Shown: piece after piece, positions 40,533 to 54,407 of the stretch
Layout of the letters: every line of letters starts with the position of its first letter
Position numbering within the stretch: position 1 is the stretch's first letter
Source of the DNA: Chrysomallon squamiferum
Taxonomy: Eukaryota > Mollusca > Gastropoda > Neomphalida > Peltospiridae
DNA length: 64,000 bases
Direction: 5' to 3'
Assembly (NCBI GenBank): GCA_012295275.1
Contig: CM022668.1
Span: forward strand, 5,127,714-5,191,713
Notes under the pieces: model-generated
Databases searched by the model: none
The model's input: the letters and a program-made list of their open reading frames with translations, nothing else
What the model was told of the DNA's origin: nothing
Translations under genes and position numbers: made by a program

Positions 40533-40720
40533 TGATTGGGAGGGGCGAGCAAGTCACGTGTACCCAGTGTGTATAAATAACTGAGTGTCACCTGACTGCG
40601 TACAACGAGGCTATACAAGTTAAATGCTGAAAGCCGGTAGATATGCATCAGCGATGATTACAATCGGTCAGTTACGCCACTGGTCGTAGCATTGAGATAT
40701 ATAACGTCTCAGATTACGTA
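40533..40720 (+). promoter_or_regulatory. Orphan TATA-box promoter with first exon
   Basis: In 50 bases there are an inverted CCAAT box (ATTGG, 40535), a GC box (GGGGCG, 40542), an E-box CACGTG (40555) and TATAAATA (40572), in the spacing of a classical core promoter; initiation would be near 40600. The following sequence has ATG at 40624 with a 21-codon frame (starting MLKAGRYAS) and a consensus donor TTAC|GTAAGA at 40717. No downstream plus-strand gene before KIF23 fits, so the target is unknown. Confidence 0.4.
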
Positions 40721-40739
40721 AGATAGGTTATTTTTTCAT

Positions 40740-41501
40740 AAATGCAATCAAAGCTGAAAGCATGTAGATAGATGTGCGTTAGAAGATAATGTCATAGTTG
40801 TTGGACAGCTATTCCACTTCCCTCCCCTCTGAATACGCATATTTCTTAAGTAAGCGCTCTGGTATCATGGTTACAGAACAATGTTTCATTGCGAAATTAA
40901 ATCATAGCCTATACTCAACCCTTTACGAAAGATTTACTGTTGTTAATCTGGCAAATTAAGATAAAACCTTTCATATCGCATGTAAACCCGAAGTTCACTG
41001 AACACGCACATGAATTCCGTTGTAAGATAAATTAAAACAAACAAGAACAAATGCCAAAGTAAAATAAACAATAGTTTATTATAAATAACATTTACATAAT
41101 AAAATGGAACACTTTTGTTTTTCATATAAATCTGGGGAGTTGTATCTTCTTTCAAACCAAACATTATTAAACAAAATGACAAAAGTTTAATTTTATATTT
41201 TTAAGCTATTTAATTTTAATATATTTACATTTATATTTATTTCTTGTTTGATAAACAGAACTTGTGAATATTTTCAGAAAAAGACTACACTTTTACACTT
41301 TAATGATTTTCATGAGAAAATTTATCTAAAATATATTTAAAATACATGTAGTGAATTATTAAATTTGTGGGAGAACAAAGTGCAATGGTCTGGAATAACA
41401 AAATGTTGGTGTTTGGTTTTGTTTCAGATATTCAATCTTTGCTAACAATAAAGTATGACCATTAAAACCGTTTTCTTTTTAACTTGGAAAGACAAATATT
41501 T

Positions 41502-41544
<43 letters not shown>

Positions 41545-43458
41545 TGTGCCTGCGTGTGTGCAAGATTTGTCAAAAAGATATGAAAATTCTGCACTAATCA
41601 GTTGCCTTTGTATTTCGACTCTTTTGTGTCCCAATAAAATAAAAATGTCAGTCCTGTTCAAAACACAAAACTAAAAAAAGAAGCAGTCAAGCCATTTGTT
41701 CACACACCATCAAAGATACATATTAAAATTATTTTTTGGCTGTCTAAAATGCTTTTTACAATAAGAAAGACAGCACAAAAAAAAAAAAAAAAAAAAAATT
41801 AAAAACATTCATTTACCCAATAATTTAAATTATTTTAATAACCATTTTTTTTTTTTTTTTTTTAAATTTTTTGAAAATTCACGAAGAGTCAACACAATGA
41901 AATAATAATTAAATTGGTTGGAATGCTTAAAGGGAAAGATAAAACACTGAATTTTTAAAACATATATATAATTTAATACTGTCAGACATCAGTTGTTGTT
42001 TCTTTTGGGGTTTTTAAAAAAAAAAAAAAAAATGTATTTGTAAGAATACAAAACTATTTTAGGTCATTTATTCAAACCATCTTTCACCAGAATGAAAAAA
42101 AATAAAATGTGTAATGTGATTTCTTGATTTAATGATTTTCGTCTGATATGTCCGTTATTTCCACCAAGTTCTTTCAGCTTAAAGATTACCTCCCTTTGTC
42201 ATTCTTTCAATTTGAGTTACCTCCCAGGAAATTGTAACTTAATCAGTTTATCTTTTAAAATAACTTGTTTAACTAACTTTTTAAACTGAGATACAGTATT
42301 TGAAATATTAAAATTTCATATTGTTTCAGCAGTTTATATAAACCTGATACACTTCCAAAACACTGTATTGTGTTTTAAATCCCCCTATTTTTTTTTTAAT
42401 AACAAAATAAACCAAAAAGTCTTGCAAAACAACATCCACCTGTCATTTTCTACATTTGTCATAGTATTTATAAATAAAACAGTAAAATATAAGCACACAA
42501 AATGAAATTAGGCTATTTATCATTACAATAAATTTTAAAATAAACATTTATTGCAAGGAAACACAAATATTATTTAAAAGAAAATGAGATATGTCATGGT
42601 CAAAAGCCTACTGGACGAACTGAATCTTGTCAAGTCACAACTTACAAAACAACAGAAATTTTATAAAAATATAACTTGTCAGTGATATGAGCTGAACTAA
42701 AAATCTTCTTATTTCCTTATTTTCTGGGATCAAGGTTTTCATGAAAAGCAGAGAATTATCACTCAACTGATTTTACTCTTTTCTATTTCAAGTTTTTTGT
42801 TGGATATTTCTTCTTGGTTTTTTTTAATAATAAAACTTTCAGTTTTTAAAATATTTTTAATGCCACATTCTGGCTTGTTAAATCTCAGATAAATACAAAA
42901 TTAATAACATTTTGAGTAAATTCACTCATGCTGAAATGAAAATGCAACAGATTTATTTTTTATTGTCAGACAGTAATACAGAATAAATTTCAGTCTTTTC
43001 TAGTTTTTTTTTTTTTTTTTTTTAAGTTTTTAATTTTAATTTTTATATAAATAAGTAAAAAAGGGTCAAACCACTGAATTACAATGAAAAATGTATTAAG
43101 TATTTTTTGTTGGGAACAGATCACATATATAAGGAAGAAACAAGTTTGAGAATGTTAATTAAACAGTTGGTTTTTCAACATCAATCAGCTGATTTTAGAA
43201 ATTTTCACGAAAACCTCACTGTACAGTATATTTAAAAAAAAGAAAAAAAAGAAGAAAAACACCCCAAAAATAGTTGGTTCTAAACTACTTTTCTTGACAA
43301 CGGGTTTATAATAAATAAATATAATCATTTATTTGTTTTGTACATTTGCTCCTGTATGTACATATATACATTTCTTGGTAACTTTCACACTTCTAATTCA
43401 ACCTGTTCTCACATTTTTATATTTCCCTCCCCATTACTTCCCCTAATATCTATCTATC

Positions 43459-43533
<75 letters not shown>

Positions 43534-44431
43534 AACTCATTCTATCCTTGGGTCCTATAATGCTGGATAAAGTCTTTATAATATGTAGTAAAAAGAAAAT
43601 GTATCTGCTTCTGATACAAAAACAAAAACAGACTCAACACAATGAAAAACGTGTTGAGTTCTGTCAGAATCACAATCACTTTTGTCAACACCAGTCACAT
43701 ATATTCTTCACAAACACAGAATCCAGGAACACTTTAAATCAGAACTGACGTCTGTTTTTAAATCACACATGAAGCACCTGCTACAAAATCAGATGGATGT
43801 CTGCTTTAAAATCAGAACCGAAGACCATTAATTATAGTAAACGTATACTTGGAAATGAGGTTTGTTAAGATATGTTGTAAATATCCAGTTAAATGCAAAA
43901 TGAAAAAAATAAAATGCCAGAACCGATGTCTGTAATGAAATTAGAATTGGATATCCACCAGTAAACTGGAACTGAACATTCTGTAAGCACATTTAGAACA
44001 GAAGATTACCACAGAATCAGACTAGGTGGTCCGACTAGGTGATATGAATGGAAAACCATGAAGAAATCTGAGAAACTAAATTCTGGAAAAATGAAGATCT
44101 GAAAAACCAAAAACAACAACAAAAATAATAATAATAACAGAATTTTTTTTTTTTAAACTATAAAGAAAAAATAAAACATTCTGAAATTAATAACTTGATC
44201 TTTTTCAGTTTTTTATGTATGTTTTTTATTTTTATCCCATTATATCCAAATAAAAATAGCTTTTATTTCAAATGATCGTGGCTTATTACAAAAATTTCTG
44301 TTTGACATACTTTTTTTTTATTAATAGATATTACTAATACATACAGGCTTTGTATACAGTTTTTCGAAAACTGATTTGATAACAAATTTGTTGAACAAAA
44401 TTTATCAAGTTTTGGTGGTTTTTTTTACCTT
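40740..44431 (-). other. RNF41 downstream region, probably long 3' UTR
   Basis: No coding exon is visible. The strand-appropriate signal (TTTATT on the plus strand) recurs, for example near 41071 and 43308, so the RNF41 3' UTR could extend up to about 3.4 kb. The stretch includes (GT)n 41503-41537, (CT)n(CA)n 43451-43530 and several homopolymer runs. Confidence 0.4.
43451..43530. repeat. (TCTA)n(CT)n(CA)n compound microsatellite
   Basis: Tetranucleotide ATCT units grade into CT and then CA repeats. Confidence 0.95.
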
Positions 44432-47400
44432 TTATTCTACTCCATGGGCAAAAATCATCACCAGTCCTGGTTCCATAATAAGATCTTCAGGCATGTGTTG
44501 ATTTTCACACGCCATTACCACAACTGCTTGTTTGCCTGCAAGGAGTGAATTTTAAAAATATATACATATAATTTCCAAATATTTATATCAATCAAAATAA
44601 CATTTTTAAAGCTTTAAAAGCAACTTAATTATTGATGATCCAGAATACACACAATAAGTTGTTTCAGTATTCTGAAAATATTCCATAAAAATATGATGTG
44701 GTAATAGAATTATTAATATGATAGTCTTTGAAGAATTTTAATTTTTAAAATAAAAACAATTTTTGTTTATATATATTTAGCTTCTTCATATGTGTAATAA
44801 AAAGTTTATAATAACTTGTGAAATGACAACTAAATTTTTCTGTTTAAAATACATTGGCTTTCCCTGTCACAATCTCATGAAAACAGAACTTTAGAAAATG
44901 ATACACTAAAGTTTCTGTGCTTCAAATGTATTAACCAGATGCATTTAAAAACTTTCTTATAGTAGTCATTTGTATACATTCAGTAAACATGTTCACATTA
45001 AAAAACCCAGAACCAAATGTTTTCATTTAAAATAAAATGGATTTTGACAGCACAGAAGCTTACAAAGTAAAAACACAGAAAATGAGACTTAAAAAAAAAA
45101 AAAAAAAAAACAAATGAAAATCATTTTACACTTTCAACATGTTTCAAATCTTTTACCTGGTATTCTTTTTGTGACATAGTTTTCATACTGACGTCTGTTA
45201 AGTTGTCTCGTTTCCAAGGTGCTCAACCCCAGCGGCCACCTGCGTTCATGAGCGTTTTCCATCAGTTCGTTGACAATGTGGGTGGGGCAACCGCTGTCAA
45301 TCAAAGCGCGCTTGATGACTGCTTGCAGGACAGCATCTGGGGTGGAGATCATTCCCCCCCAGCGAGTCACTCTGGCTGCTTGGAGGGCTCCCACCCACCT
45401 AAAACATTAAACACATGTTAATTATTATTTTTTTTTTTTTACAAAACTGAAGAAATAAAAAGTGTTAGTTTTCTAATTGTCATTTTCAGGACAGAAACTG
45501 GAGATTTTACCAACCTTGTCTCCTTCATTTTTATGTCTCTCACTGACTAAAAATGAAATTATTACAGTGAAAGCTATCAAAACTGGACCTCGATAAAGTG
45601 GACATACCCCCCCCCCATATACACACATACCAAAAACTGAATGATTTCTATAATCTAGTGATTTATAAAGTGACTAATTGTAAAATCACAGCAAGCCAAA
45701 CACTTTTCAAATCAGTTTTGAGATTTTAGGATACATATTAAATAATTTTTTTTAAAAATAAAAAATAAATCTGTATTCCAATCTCAAAACCAAAATGCAT
45801 TATCCCAAAAATTTGGTACATACTCTGTCTCTCTAATTAATAATGTGCTGAAGAAAAAAAAGAAAGGAGATTTATCTGTATGTTGACAAACCGTATCACA
45901 TCCTCATTTTCCATCGTTGCTTGAATTTCTCTCATCCTTGGATTCGACACCCGCATTGATCTCATGTACTCCTTAAATTAAAAAAATTAAAATAAATAAT
46001 TAGTGCATCTTTGCTGATAAATCCTTATAAAAGATTTTTCTTAAAAAAACCCATATATATCTTTGGTGATAAAAGAAATAGTCCAAAAATATTGTGTTTA
46101 CTTTCAAATTGTTTTTGGAGGTCCATTTTTAATTAAGAATGAATCACAACAATAAAAATAAAAATGTAGTTAAAAGTTATCTAGTCATGGCCCTGTGTAT
46201 CCAGTTTTAAGTTCATTAAAGTCAGAACACCTTCTTCTGATGTTATAAGACATTTTGTGATATTTCCATTTTGTTTTTCTCTTAAATGTCACCATGGCCT
46301 ATACAGTTTAAACTGTAAAACAACTAATACATGCTAATATAAAAATATAAAAGTAAATGACTGTGTTTAAAATACAGGTGTAAAAGAACCTGTAAGTATG
46401 TTTGACATATTCCTAGTTGTGAATATTTGTCATATAAATACAAAATATATTTTATTGTTTTACTGTTTTATTAGCAACATTTAATTGCTAGATCCTAATA
46501 CAATAATAAGTGGAAATTACAAAATTTCTTATTTAATAAAAGTGAGACATAGACAGCTTTATCACAGCAGAAAAGTTAACTTTCAAGTTAAGACAGAACA
46601 CAAACACAATTGTGTGTAAGTGAACAATACATCATGTCTTCTTCTTTGAAAGCAGTGCACACACACGTGTAGTCTAAACTTAGTTCCAGCTAAGAACAGA
46701 TGACATTTTTAAAATATGTGGTTAAAACCCCCCAAATAATCTGTTTCCATTATAAAGCAGTATGCACACAACCAAACACAGACACAATGACACATGCATA
46801 CACACATCAGGACTCACTTTCAACAGACAGATTTCTCGTTTCTGCTCATTCAGGGCCAATTTCTGTTCTTCCATTTGTGAGATCATTTCTGACATCTTCT
46901 GTTGCATCTGAACAACCACTACTCTCAATTCCTTTGTGCAGTTATGATCCTGAGAGTTTTGGGAATAAAAAAAAAGTTAAATTTTTTTTTTTAAATTAAA
47001 TACACAGTATATCTAGGAAAGATTATTTACAAAGACATTTTGCACTGAATTTTTGAAAATTTATATTAATTTCAATGTAATTATTTTATTCCATTAATAA
47101 TGTATTTAATTATTTTTTTTGACTGATGAATTATAAATTTTATAATTTAAATTCTAAAGTTTTAGTTTATTTAGATATGGATTTTATTATTAAAATTATG
47201 TTACAAGTTGACACTTATGAAAAAACCTACATCAGCTTTGTAAAACACAAAGACTAAGTTAGTATGTCATTTTAAAAAGGTTCAGTTATTCTTAATTCAC
47301 AGACAAAAATAACTTCGGGAATATTATCCATAACATTAATAAAGATTTAATGTTTAAAAATGTATCCACTAAACTATCTGCTTTTTTTCTTTTTTTACAA

Positions 47401-48616
47401 TTAATAAATCTCTATACATTAAAATATAAAATTGTTTTAATTTGTTATTACAGAATACTTCAAAATGAAAATACATTTGCATACAAATATTTCTTAAGTT
47501 ATTCTTCTTTCTGGCAACTAAGGCTTAAATAAAAAACAATTTCTTCTCTAACATTGTAAATAAAAATTTAAGTAAATACATTCTTCTATTACAAATGACT
47601 AAACCATCAAAATAACTGCAAACAAATTTATATATATGTATTTAAATAAAGCCTTTCGGGATTTGTTTTTGGTTTTTTTATCATTATTATTATTTTTTTT
47701 TTTAAATATGACAACCAACCTTCAGTTCATCTTTGGGAACCACTAATCCACAGCCCAGCTCACAGTGTACCGGTTTTTTGGGGTTGTGATCGCACTCCTG
47801 CAGGTGTGCATGCAGCTGGTCAAGTTTGACGACAGCTGGGCAGCCGTAGCTGGCGTTATCACAGGATATGACGAGGCGAGAGAGAAGATTCCGCAATATC
47901 CGAGGAACCTGTTTGAGCTGGTTTGGAGTAATCGGACTGCGGTCAACAGGACATGTCGGTTGCCGTGTCAACCACTCTTGAATGCATGCGGAACAGAATG
48001 CGTGTTCGCATTGTGGGGCCTGAATGAATTAAAAACAAACTAAATAAGGTTAAAACAATTGTTTTGCTGTAAACAACTTGTTGTTTTTGTTCATTTTTGA
48101 AATTCATTGTTATAAATGTTTTTAAAAAAAATTATCATTTTAATTGTGAAACACATTTTCAAGTGATCTTAAAATAACATTTCTGTTCGAAATGTCATTT
48201 ATTTTATATTTGTTAACAAGAGGTCCTTAAATAATTATTATTTCTGAATACATTTCAACTTTCAAATATCTATGAAAAACACATTTATCACATTTGTGTG
48301 ATTTCTAATAATTATGATTGCTATTATTTCAAATATTATTATTATTATCAAAACTAGTACTTGTTGTCATAATGGCAAAAGCAGCAGTAACATCAGTATT
48401 AAAATAGTAGTTGTTACTATTTAATTTTTATTATTATAATTGTTATTTTGTAGCTGCATTCTGGTGAAAATGGTGACACCTATGTTATGACAGATGATGA
48501 CAGCATTCTGCTGACACAAAATATACCTGAAGAGGATCTTCTAACACACCACTACAGATAGTACAAATCAATTCCTCATCTACTGTTCCCTCAAATCGAA
48601 TAACCTCATAGCCCAT
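44432..48616 (-). CDS. RNF41: E3 ubiquitin ligase RNF41/NRDP1 (complete, 6 coding exons)
   Basis: RING E3 that ubiquitinates ErbB3, cytokine receptors and BRUCE in vertebrates. Coding exons in order are 48527-48616, 47720-48019, 46818-46949, 45892-45971, 45157-45398 and 44432-44535; all phases agree and give 315 residues (human 317). The RING is at 18-56 with Cys18/Cys21, Cys34/His36, Cys39/Cys42 and a last pair Cys53/Asp56 (TCPVD), the C3HC3D variant also seen in vertebrate NRDP1. A TRAF-type zinc finger follows (CDNASYGC, CDHNP, CELGCGL), then a coiled coil rich in Gln, Glu and Lys in exon 3. The C-terminal USP8-binding domain is strongly conserved: ARVTRWGGMISTPDAVLQA, NAHERRWPLGLSTLETRQ, then QAVVVMACENQHM, ending MIFAHGVE. 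The start lies just after an acceptor at 48628, so at least one 5' UTR exon lies upstream, between about 48650 and 49450. Confidence 0.96.
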
Positions 48617-48627
48617 TATGAGTTGTC

Positions 48628-49510
48628 CTGAAGTATAAATAAAGAATTTACAAAAAATCCTGTACATTTTAATTTTATCAGTTTTGTTTATTCAAAAGAA
48701 ACTTTTAAGAAAAAGCAGGAACAATAATGCTGATGGTAAAGACTTTTAAATGTATATATTCTTAAAGAATAATCTTCTTATTGATGATAATTAAACAAAA
48801 ATGTCAAAGTATGTTTAACGCACACACACAAAAAAACTATTTATTTATATTAAAGGTAAAAAAAAAACAAAAAACATTTCTGATTTCGTATAATTTAAAA
48901 ACTATTATTATTAAGTACTTTCATCTATAACATATCTCTAAAACTATATCTGTCCATCTGTATATATATGTGTGTGTGTGTGTGCATACATGTATAAATA
49001 CAAGTCTTAAATTCGTCATAACAAATAACTAAGTAGCTACAGTGATTCGTTATTTCATTGATTAACATTTTTATTTTATCATTTGTAATTGTGTATTCTG
49101 TAAATCTAAATGTAATCACACAACCAATATTAACCCATAACATACGCGTGCAGTTTAGGACAGTATATGACAACATTAGTATAGACAATTAAACAAATAA
49201 CTGTATATTACCATAAAAAAAATATTTTCAAAGTCTCCTAAAGATGAAATATATAATAAAAAATAAACAAATATTGAACTACAGAATCCAACTTATCTTC
49301 CTCAAAAACGTGCACTGCGCAAGCGCTGTATGTTAAAGCAAGAGGAGATAATTCTAATTCATATATTGCAAAAACGGCGCTGCTGTAAAATAATTTTTCA
49401 TTGGTTAATTTGCTTTGATTGAAGCGGGAATTCAAAAGACGAACACAAAACGGGCACTTTCTAATGTTGATTATATCAATTATTTGAATCGTTTAATAAG
49501 CAAATATATA
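48628..49510. promoter_or_regulatory. Bidirectional RNF41/KIF23 promoter interval
   Basis: The two start codons are 894 bp apart and divergent. Near the KIF23 start are an inverted CCAAT box (ATTGG, 49400), an E2F-like AGCGGGAA (49423-49430) and, directly adjoining, TTCAAA (49431-49436), the reverse complement of the CHR element TTTGAA. Farther left TGCGCAAGCGCT (49316-49327) is close to the NRF-1 consensus and probably serves RNF41. The RNF41 5' UTR exon should lie between about 48650 and 49400, but its donor is not certain. Confidence 0.5.
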
Positions 49511-52500
49511 ATGGAACAAGGGTGAGTTTATAATTAACTGCTATATATATTCTGAAGCTTGTATATTTTGACTTTGTAGTGTGTACTATTGTTTATTACA
49601 GGAAGTATTTTCTCAAACCTTGGCGAATGTAAAATATCTTTAGTTGCATTCACTGCTTCAGTCGTTCAATTCATTCTGACCAACACCCTTTGACCCACAA
49701 AAGTTTAAAGGGGTTGTTAAAATGTTTTCAGGTAATTTTAAATAGCATTTTAAGGTCAAAGTACGTGTAAGTGTTTTAGAAACGTCTGGAGAGGATAATA
49801 ATAAAATAAAATATTTTTTGAAAACAAGAAATGGATATAATATAATATATAATTACTTATGGTTTTTACATTTGGAGTAGCCATAGCTGTTAATAGAATA
49901 ATAATAATATGTTTTGACTTAAAATAAAAAAAACTGACAAATATTCCTTTTGTATTTCTCAGTTAACATTTGACAATCAAGCACCTGAGTTTCTCTTGCT
50001 GTGTATGTAACCAGTGTTTACACTTACAGTAAACATTTATTTAAAATATTTTGTTTATTATTATTTGGATAATATATTTTCTTGTTAATAATAGCATATT
50101 GATATCAATAAAGTCAAAGAAGCATCTAATAATGCATTTAAGAATTAATATTTGATCTCAAGTCACAAGTGTATCAAAACAACTTTTTTACTAGAAGTTG
50201 AAAGTGTTACTGATATCTTCACCACCATTATTTTACTGTTGTCATGGCAGCATAGTTGATATTTTCAAATGATGCCAAAACTACCATCAGTCTATATATA
50301 TATATATATTGAATATATAATTTTACTGAAATAAGTGATAAAAATCTAAAATACACAAAAGTACATACTTCACTTTTGTGACCTTTTTATATCCATAAAT
50401 TGGTATGTAAAGTCAAGTTAATTTAGGTATGTTTAACAAATTTTCAAACCTATTACAGGTTTGTCGAAAAATCTTGGATCTCTGTTTCCTGTTTGTACTT
50501 CATGTTGTAAACATTTTAATTATAAGAATAAAGAAGATGAAAATTATGTGAGTTTAAAATATTAGCTAGTAACTAAAATATACAGACATGTATGGAAACT
50601 TTTAGTTTTATTATTTATAAACGTAAAATTTGTGTGTGTGTATACATATACAAATTTACATTATCATATAGTTTCAGAATTTTGGACAGGTTTTTATTAT
50701 AAAGTTAAATTGAAATGTATTGATTAATTTTATGGCTTACTTATTTATTTATTATTCTGATATTTCAAAAATTAACATATCAGCATAATTAGGTTTTAAT
50801 GTTAATTTCTATTGTAAGTTTTCTTCAAAACTAATCTTCAAAGTAACTGAAAGAAATAATTAGGGTATAAATATTTATATAACTATACCTCACTAGTATT
50901 TAGAATTATGTTGAAGAAACAGTATGATAATAACCTTCTTTTTTTTCAAAGTATTTATGTTTAAATAATGGCAAGAATAAAAAGTTATTCCAATTTTATT
51001 AATTGTATGTTATAAAAAATTGTAGCTTCATTTTTGTTTGATTACTGGTATAACACGTCAAATCAAATATAAAGATTTGTGCTTGCTGGCTATGTGTATG
51101 TGGGTAATTGCTGAAATGGCTATATGCTTATAATAATCAATACAGGTACTGCACCAATTATCTAGACTCCTTGGGGCCTGAGGCATTCTGAATTTTCCGG
51201 TTTTCTGGTACCAAGACATTTAAATACAAAAATAATAAGGAATAAACATTTTAAAATTAAAAACATTAAGAATGATGATACACAACTGTGGTGACCAGAC
51301 AAGTAAACAATGTGGCGAGTGAATGAATGCCACACGGCTTGAAAGAGTAGTTCCAGTCTGGTGAGGACAACACCCTCAGCGTGAACAATGAAAATAGTGT
51401 TGAGAAAAAAACTTCCCGTTTTCTGATCTTTCCAGATTTAAGGATGCCAAATAATTGGTCCGGTACCTGTATAATCTTTGCCTACAGGTCTACAGGTAAG
51501 TTAGGAGTACACAGCTTATTCATGCGCTGCAGATGAAATTATTACTTACACACTGACTCACTTAACATTTGGTTTATTTTTAACAGGAGAGGTAAAACTC
51601 CACGGAAGAGGGCTGTGTCACAACAACAGGACCCGGTTGAGGTTTGTAGTTTATAGATGACATGATAAATATTCTCATTTACACCTACAGAATATTAATT
51701 TTTACTTGTTTTATTTGTATACTTTATTATTATTTTTTTTTTCCCATTTCTTTTTTCTCTTGTCATGGCCGTGAAGATTTCTGTGTTAATTTTAAATATC
51801 ATCTGATATTTTAATTGCCTGCCACCATATTCACATTTCTTTTTCAATACTGTTTGCAGTCCATAGTTGAAACGTATTAATGGTATAGTTTAAAATAAAA
51901 TGAAATCAACTTCAAACAGTTATGTTTCAGACACTGTAATGGTTATTATTTGTGTTTCAGGTGTATTGCCGGGTGCGTCCACTGGAAATCGCTGATTCTG
52001 AGCTGTGTGTGAAAGTTGTTAATGAAAAGTGTATCAGACTTGTCCCTCCTGAGGTGAGTTTTCTGGATTAATCACCATGGCAACTACAAATTAGAATGCA
52101 GTCTATCTCTCCATGAGGCATATATTTCTCAAAAGCCAATTTCTGACCATCTGTTTTTTATCAAGTTTGTCATCAAATTTACAGATATATTTTTTTTATT
52201 TCTGTTTTTAAAAAGATGTTTTCAGTATATTATGTTACATATAATATATTCAGAAAATTAGAATTAACTGTAGTAATTATAATTTATAGACGACGTTTAT
52301 TAAAAGTTTCTTTGACTGGATTGTGTTATGTTTCATGGCTTTCAGCGATTTAACTATCAGCATGTCTTTATTCTCTATTGTATTTAAACATGGTCATATT
52401 TATCTGAAAATACAATCTTTTCATTTCACTCAGTAATTTTTTTTTATTATTTGAATGTAAACTTGTTTTGATAGGAATTGACTAATGTTCTATTTATGCT

Positions 52501-53466
52501 ATACTTAACACAAGCCTGGATTATAGTGTTAGTCTAAACTTTATATTATTACATATTTATTCTTTAATTCACAGTAAATGTTTGTTGATCTGTTAATGGA
52601 TGTAATTAATTGGAATAATTATAATATCAGTATTATTATTATGTTCCTATGATCTGTAGCTTAGTTATTTTTGATTTTCATTAAAATTCATATTTAAATA
52701 TTTATCAGCATGAGCTTTTCTGTAATAATCATTTTTTATTTTCACTGAGTATATGAGTGTTTCTTTATTAATTTTTAGACATTTTTTTAAATGTTAAATT
52801 TGTTAAATGCATGTGCACTGGCATGTGATTTTTAAATTCTTTTTTAAAAGCAGTTTTCTTTTATTATTACTTCATTCATATGTTTTTATATTTTCAATTC
52901 TGTTAGGTTTCCATGGAGAGCTTTTTTCCAACTGTTCCTTAATTAGTTTCTTTTCTTTATTTAAATAATTATCAAACCATATTATGAATGATAATTGTTT
53001 TCATGGAACTTTTAAAAAAGAAGAAGAAGGAAAAAAGAAAGAAAATGTTTCTCTTTGTTTACCTTTGTTGAGTTTGAAATAATGTAAAGTAAATTAAAAA
53101 TGATTAATAAAATGTTTAATGCAGAACATAAAATCTAACTTTACTGTAGCTCGTCATGGGTCTATTTTTCTTCAGTGATATAGGCATGAAACTTGTACTT
53201 GAAATACGTAATGCAAATGAATTTTGAAATCTTCTGGAATGTTTTAGGTTTTAGATAATCAGTTCTGCTTCTTTTCTTTTCTGCTTTGTAGAACGCTGTT
53301 TCTAGAAATGGACAAGTTAAAGAGGTAATCTTGAAATAAAATATTTTTTTTCTATTGCCAAAAGCACAAAGAAGTCAGTTCTTAAAGATTTTCTTCCATC
53401 AGAAAATATATTTTGTGATCTAATATGAAGTTATCTTTCATAAATGTTAAAAAAAAAAAAAAAAAA

Positions 53467-53500
<34 letters not shown>

Positions 53501-54318
53501 TAAAAAATATGTTTCTCATTAGTTAGTGAATTTTTAAACTTTAATATTAGTGTGTGATTTACATTTTCAGTCTGTATTTCAATTTTTTTCTTTATTTTTT
53601 TTCTTTTTCTGAGTATTTATATTTATATTTGAACTATAAACTATAATATACATTAATTTTTTGATTTTGGGGTTAAATTTTTTATATTATCGTATAAAAT
53701 TGTTTCATTTGTATTTAGTATTTATTATATCAGACTTCCATTAAAAGTAAAATGAAGTTTATAAATATACTAAAAAAATATGTTTTTAACTTTGTTGTTT
53801 TATTTGCTACAGTTAATACACACATAATAAAATTTATTAATAGGTGGATTAAAAACAAAGCAGGATGTTGAGAATTTAAAATTTAAAATTTTTAGCTGGA
53901 GTATGCATTTGAGCACGTGTTTGACGAGTACACTTCGCAGAAAGCCGTGTTTGATTACGTCGCCTTGCCACTAGTAGAAGATCTGCTTCATGGCAAAAAT
54001 GGTTTGTTTTTACTGATACTTGATATTACTGTCCTTTACTACCACTGTTATCACTTTCCTGAGTCACCCTGTTTAAACAGAGTTTGCCATTGATAAGTAT
54101 GTGATTTCATGTTAGTGGTATTTATTACACATTTCAAACAGTTTTATTTTTCTGCGTTTGAAATGTGAACTGCATGACTGTACTTGTTTGTCTTTTTTTG
54201 TTTTTAAACAAACTTTTATGTCTAAATATTTATGGCTTGTATTTTTTCAAAGAGTTGATATTATTGTTACTTAATAAAATTCTGTCATGCATTATTTTTA
54301 CTTGTTTAATTAGGAAAG

Positions 54319-54407
<89 letters not shown>

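Noticed and set aside
42180-42240. Two TTACCTCCC motifs 40 bases apart
   Set aside because: Reminiscent of short interspersed motifs in some mollusc genomes, but too short to define an element or fix the taxon.
45573-45650. Possible DNA-transposon end (TACAGTGAAAGC, CTCGATAAAGTGGACAT)
   Set aside because: Resembles Tc1/pogo ends, but no matching inverted end or target duplication was found nearby.
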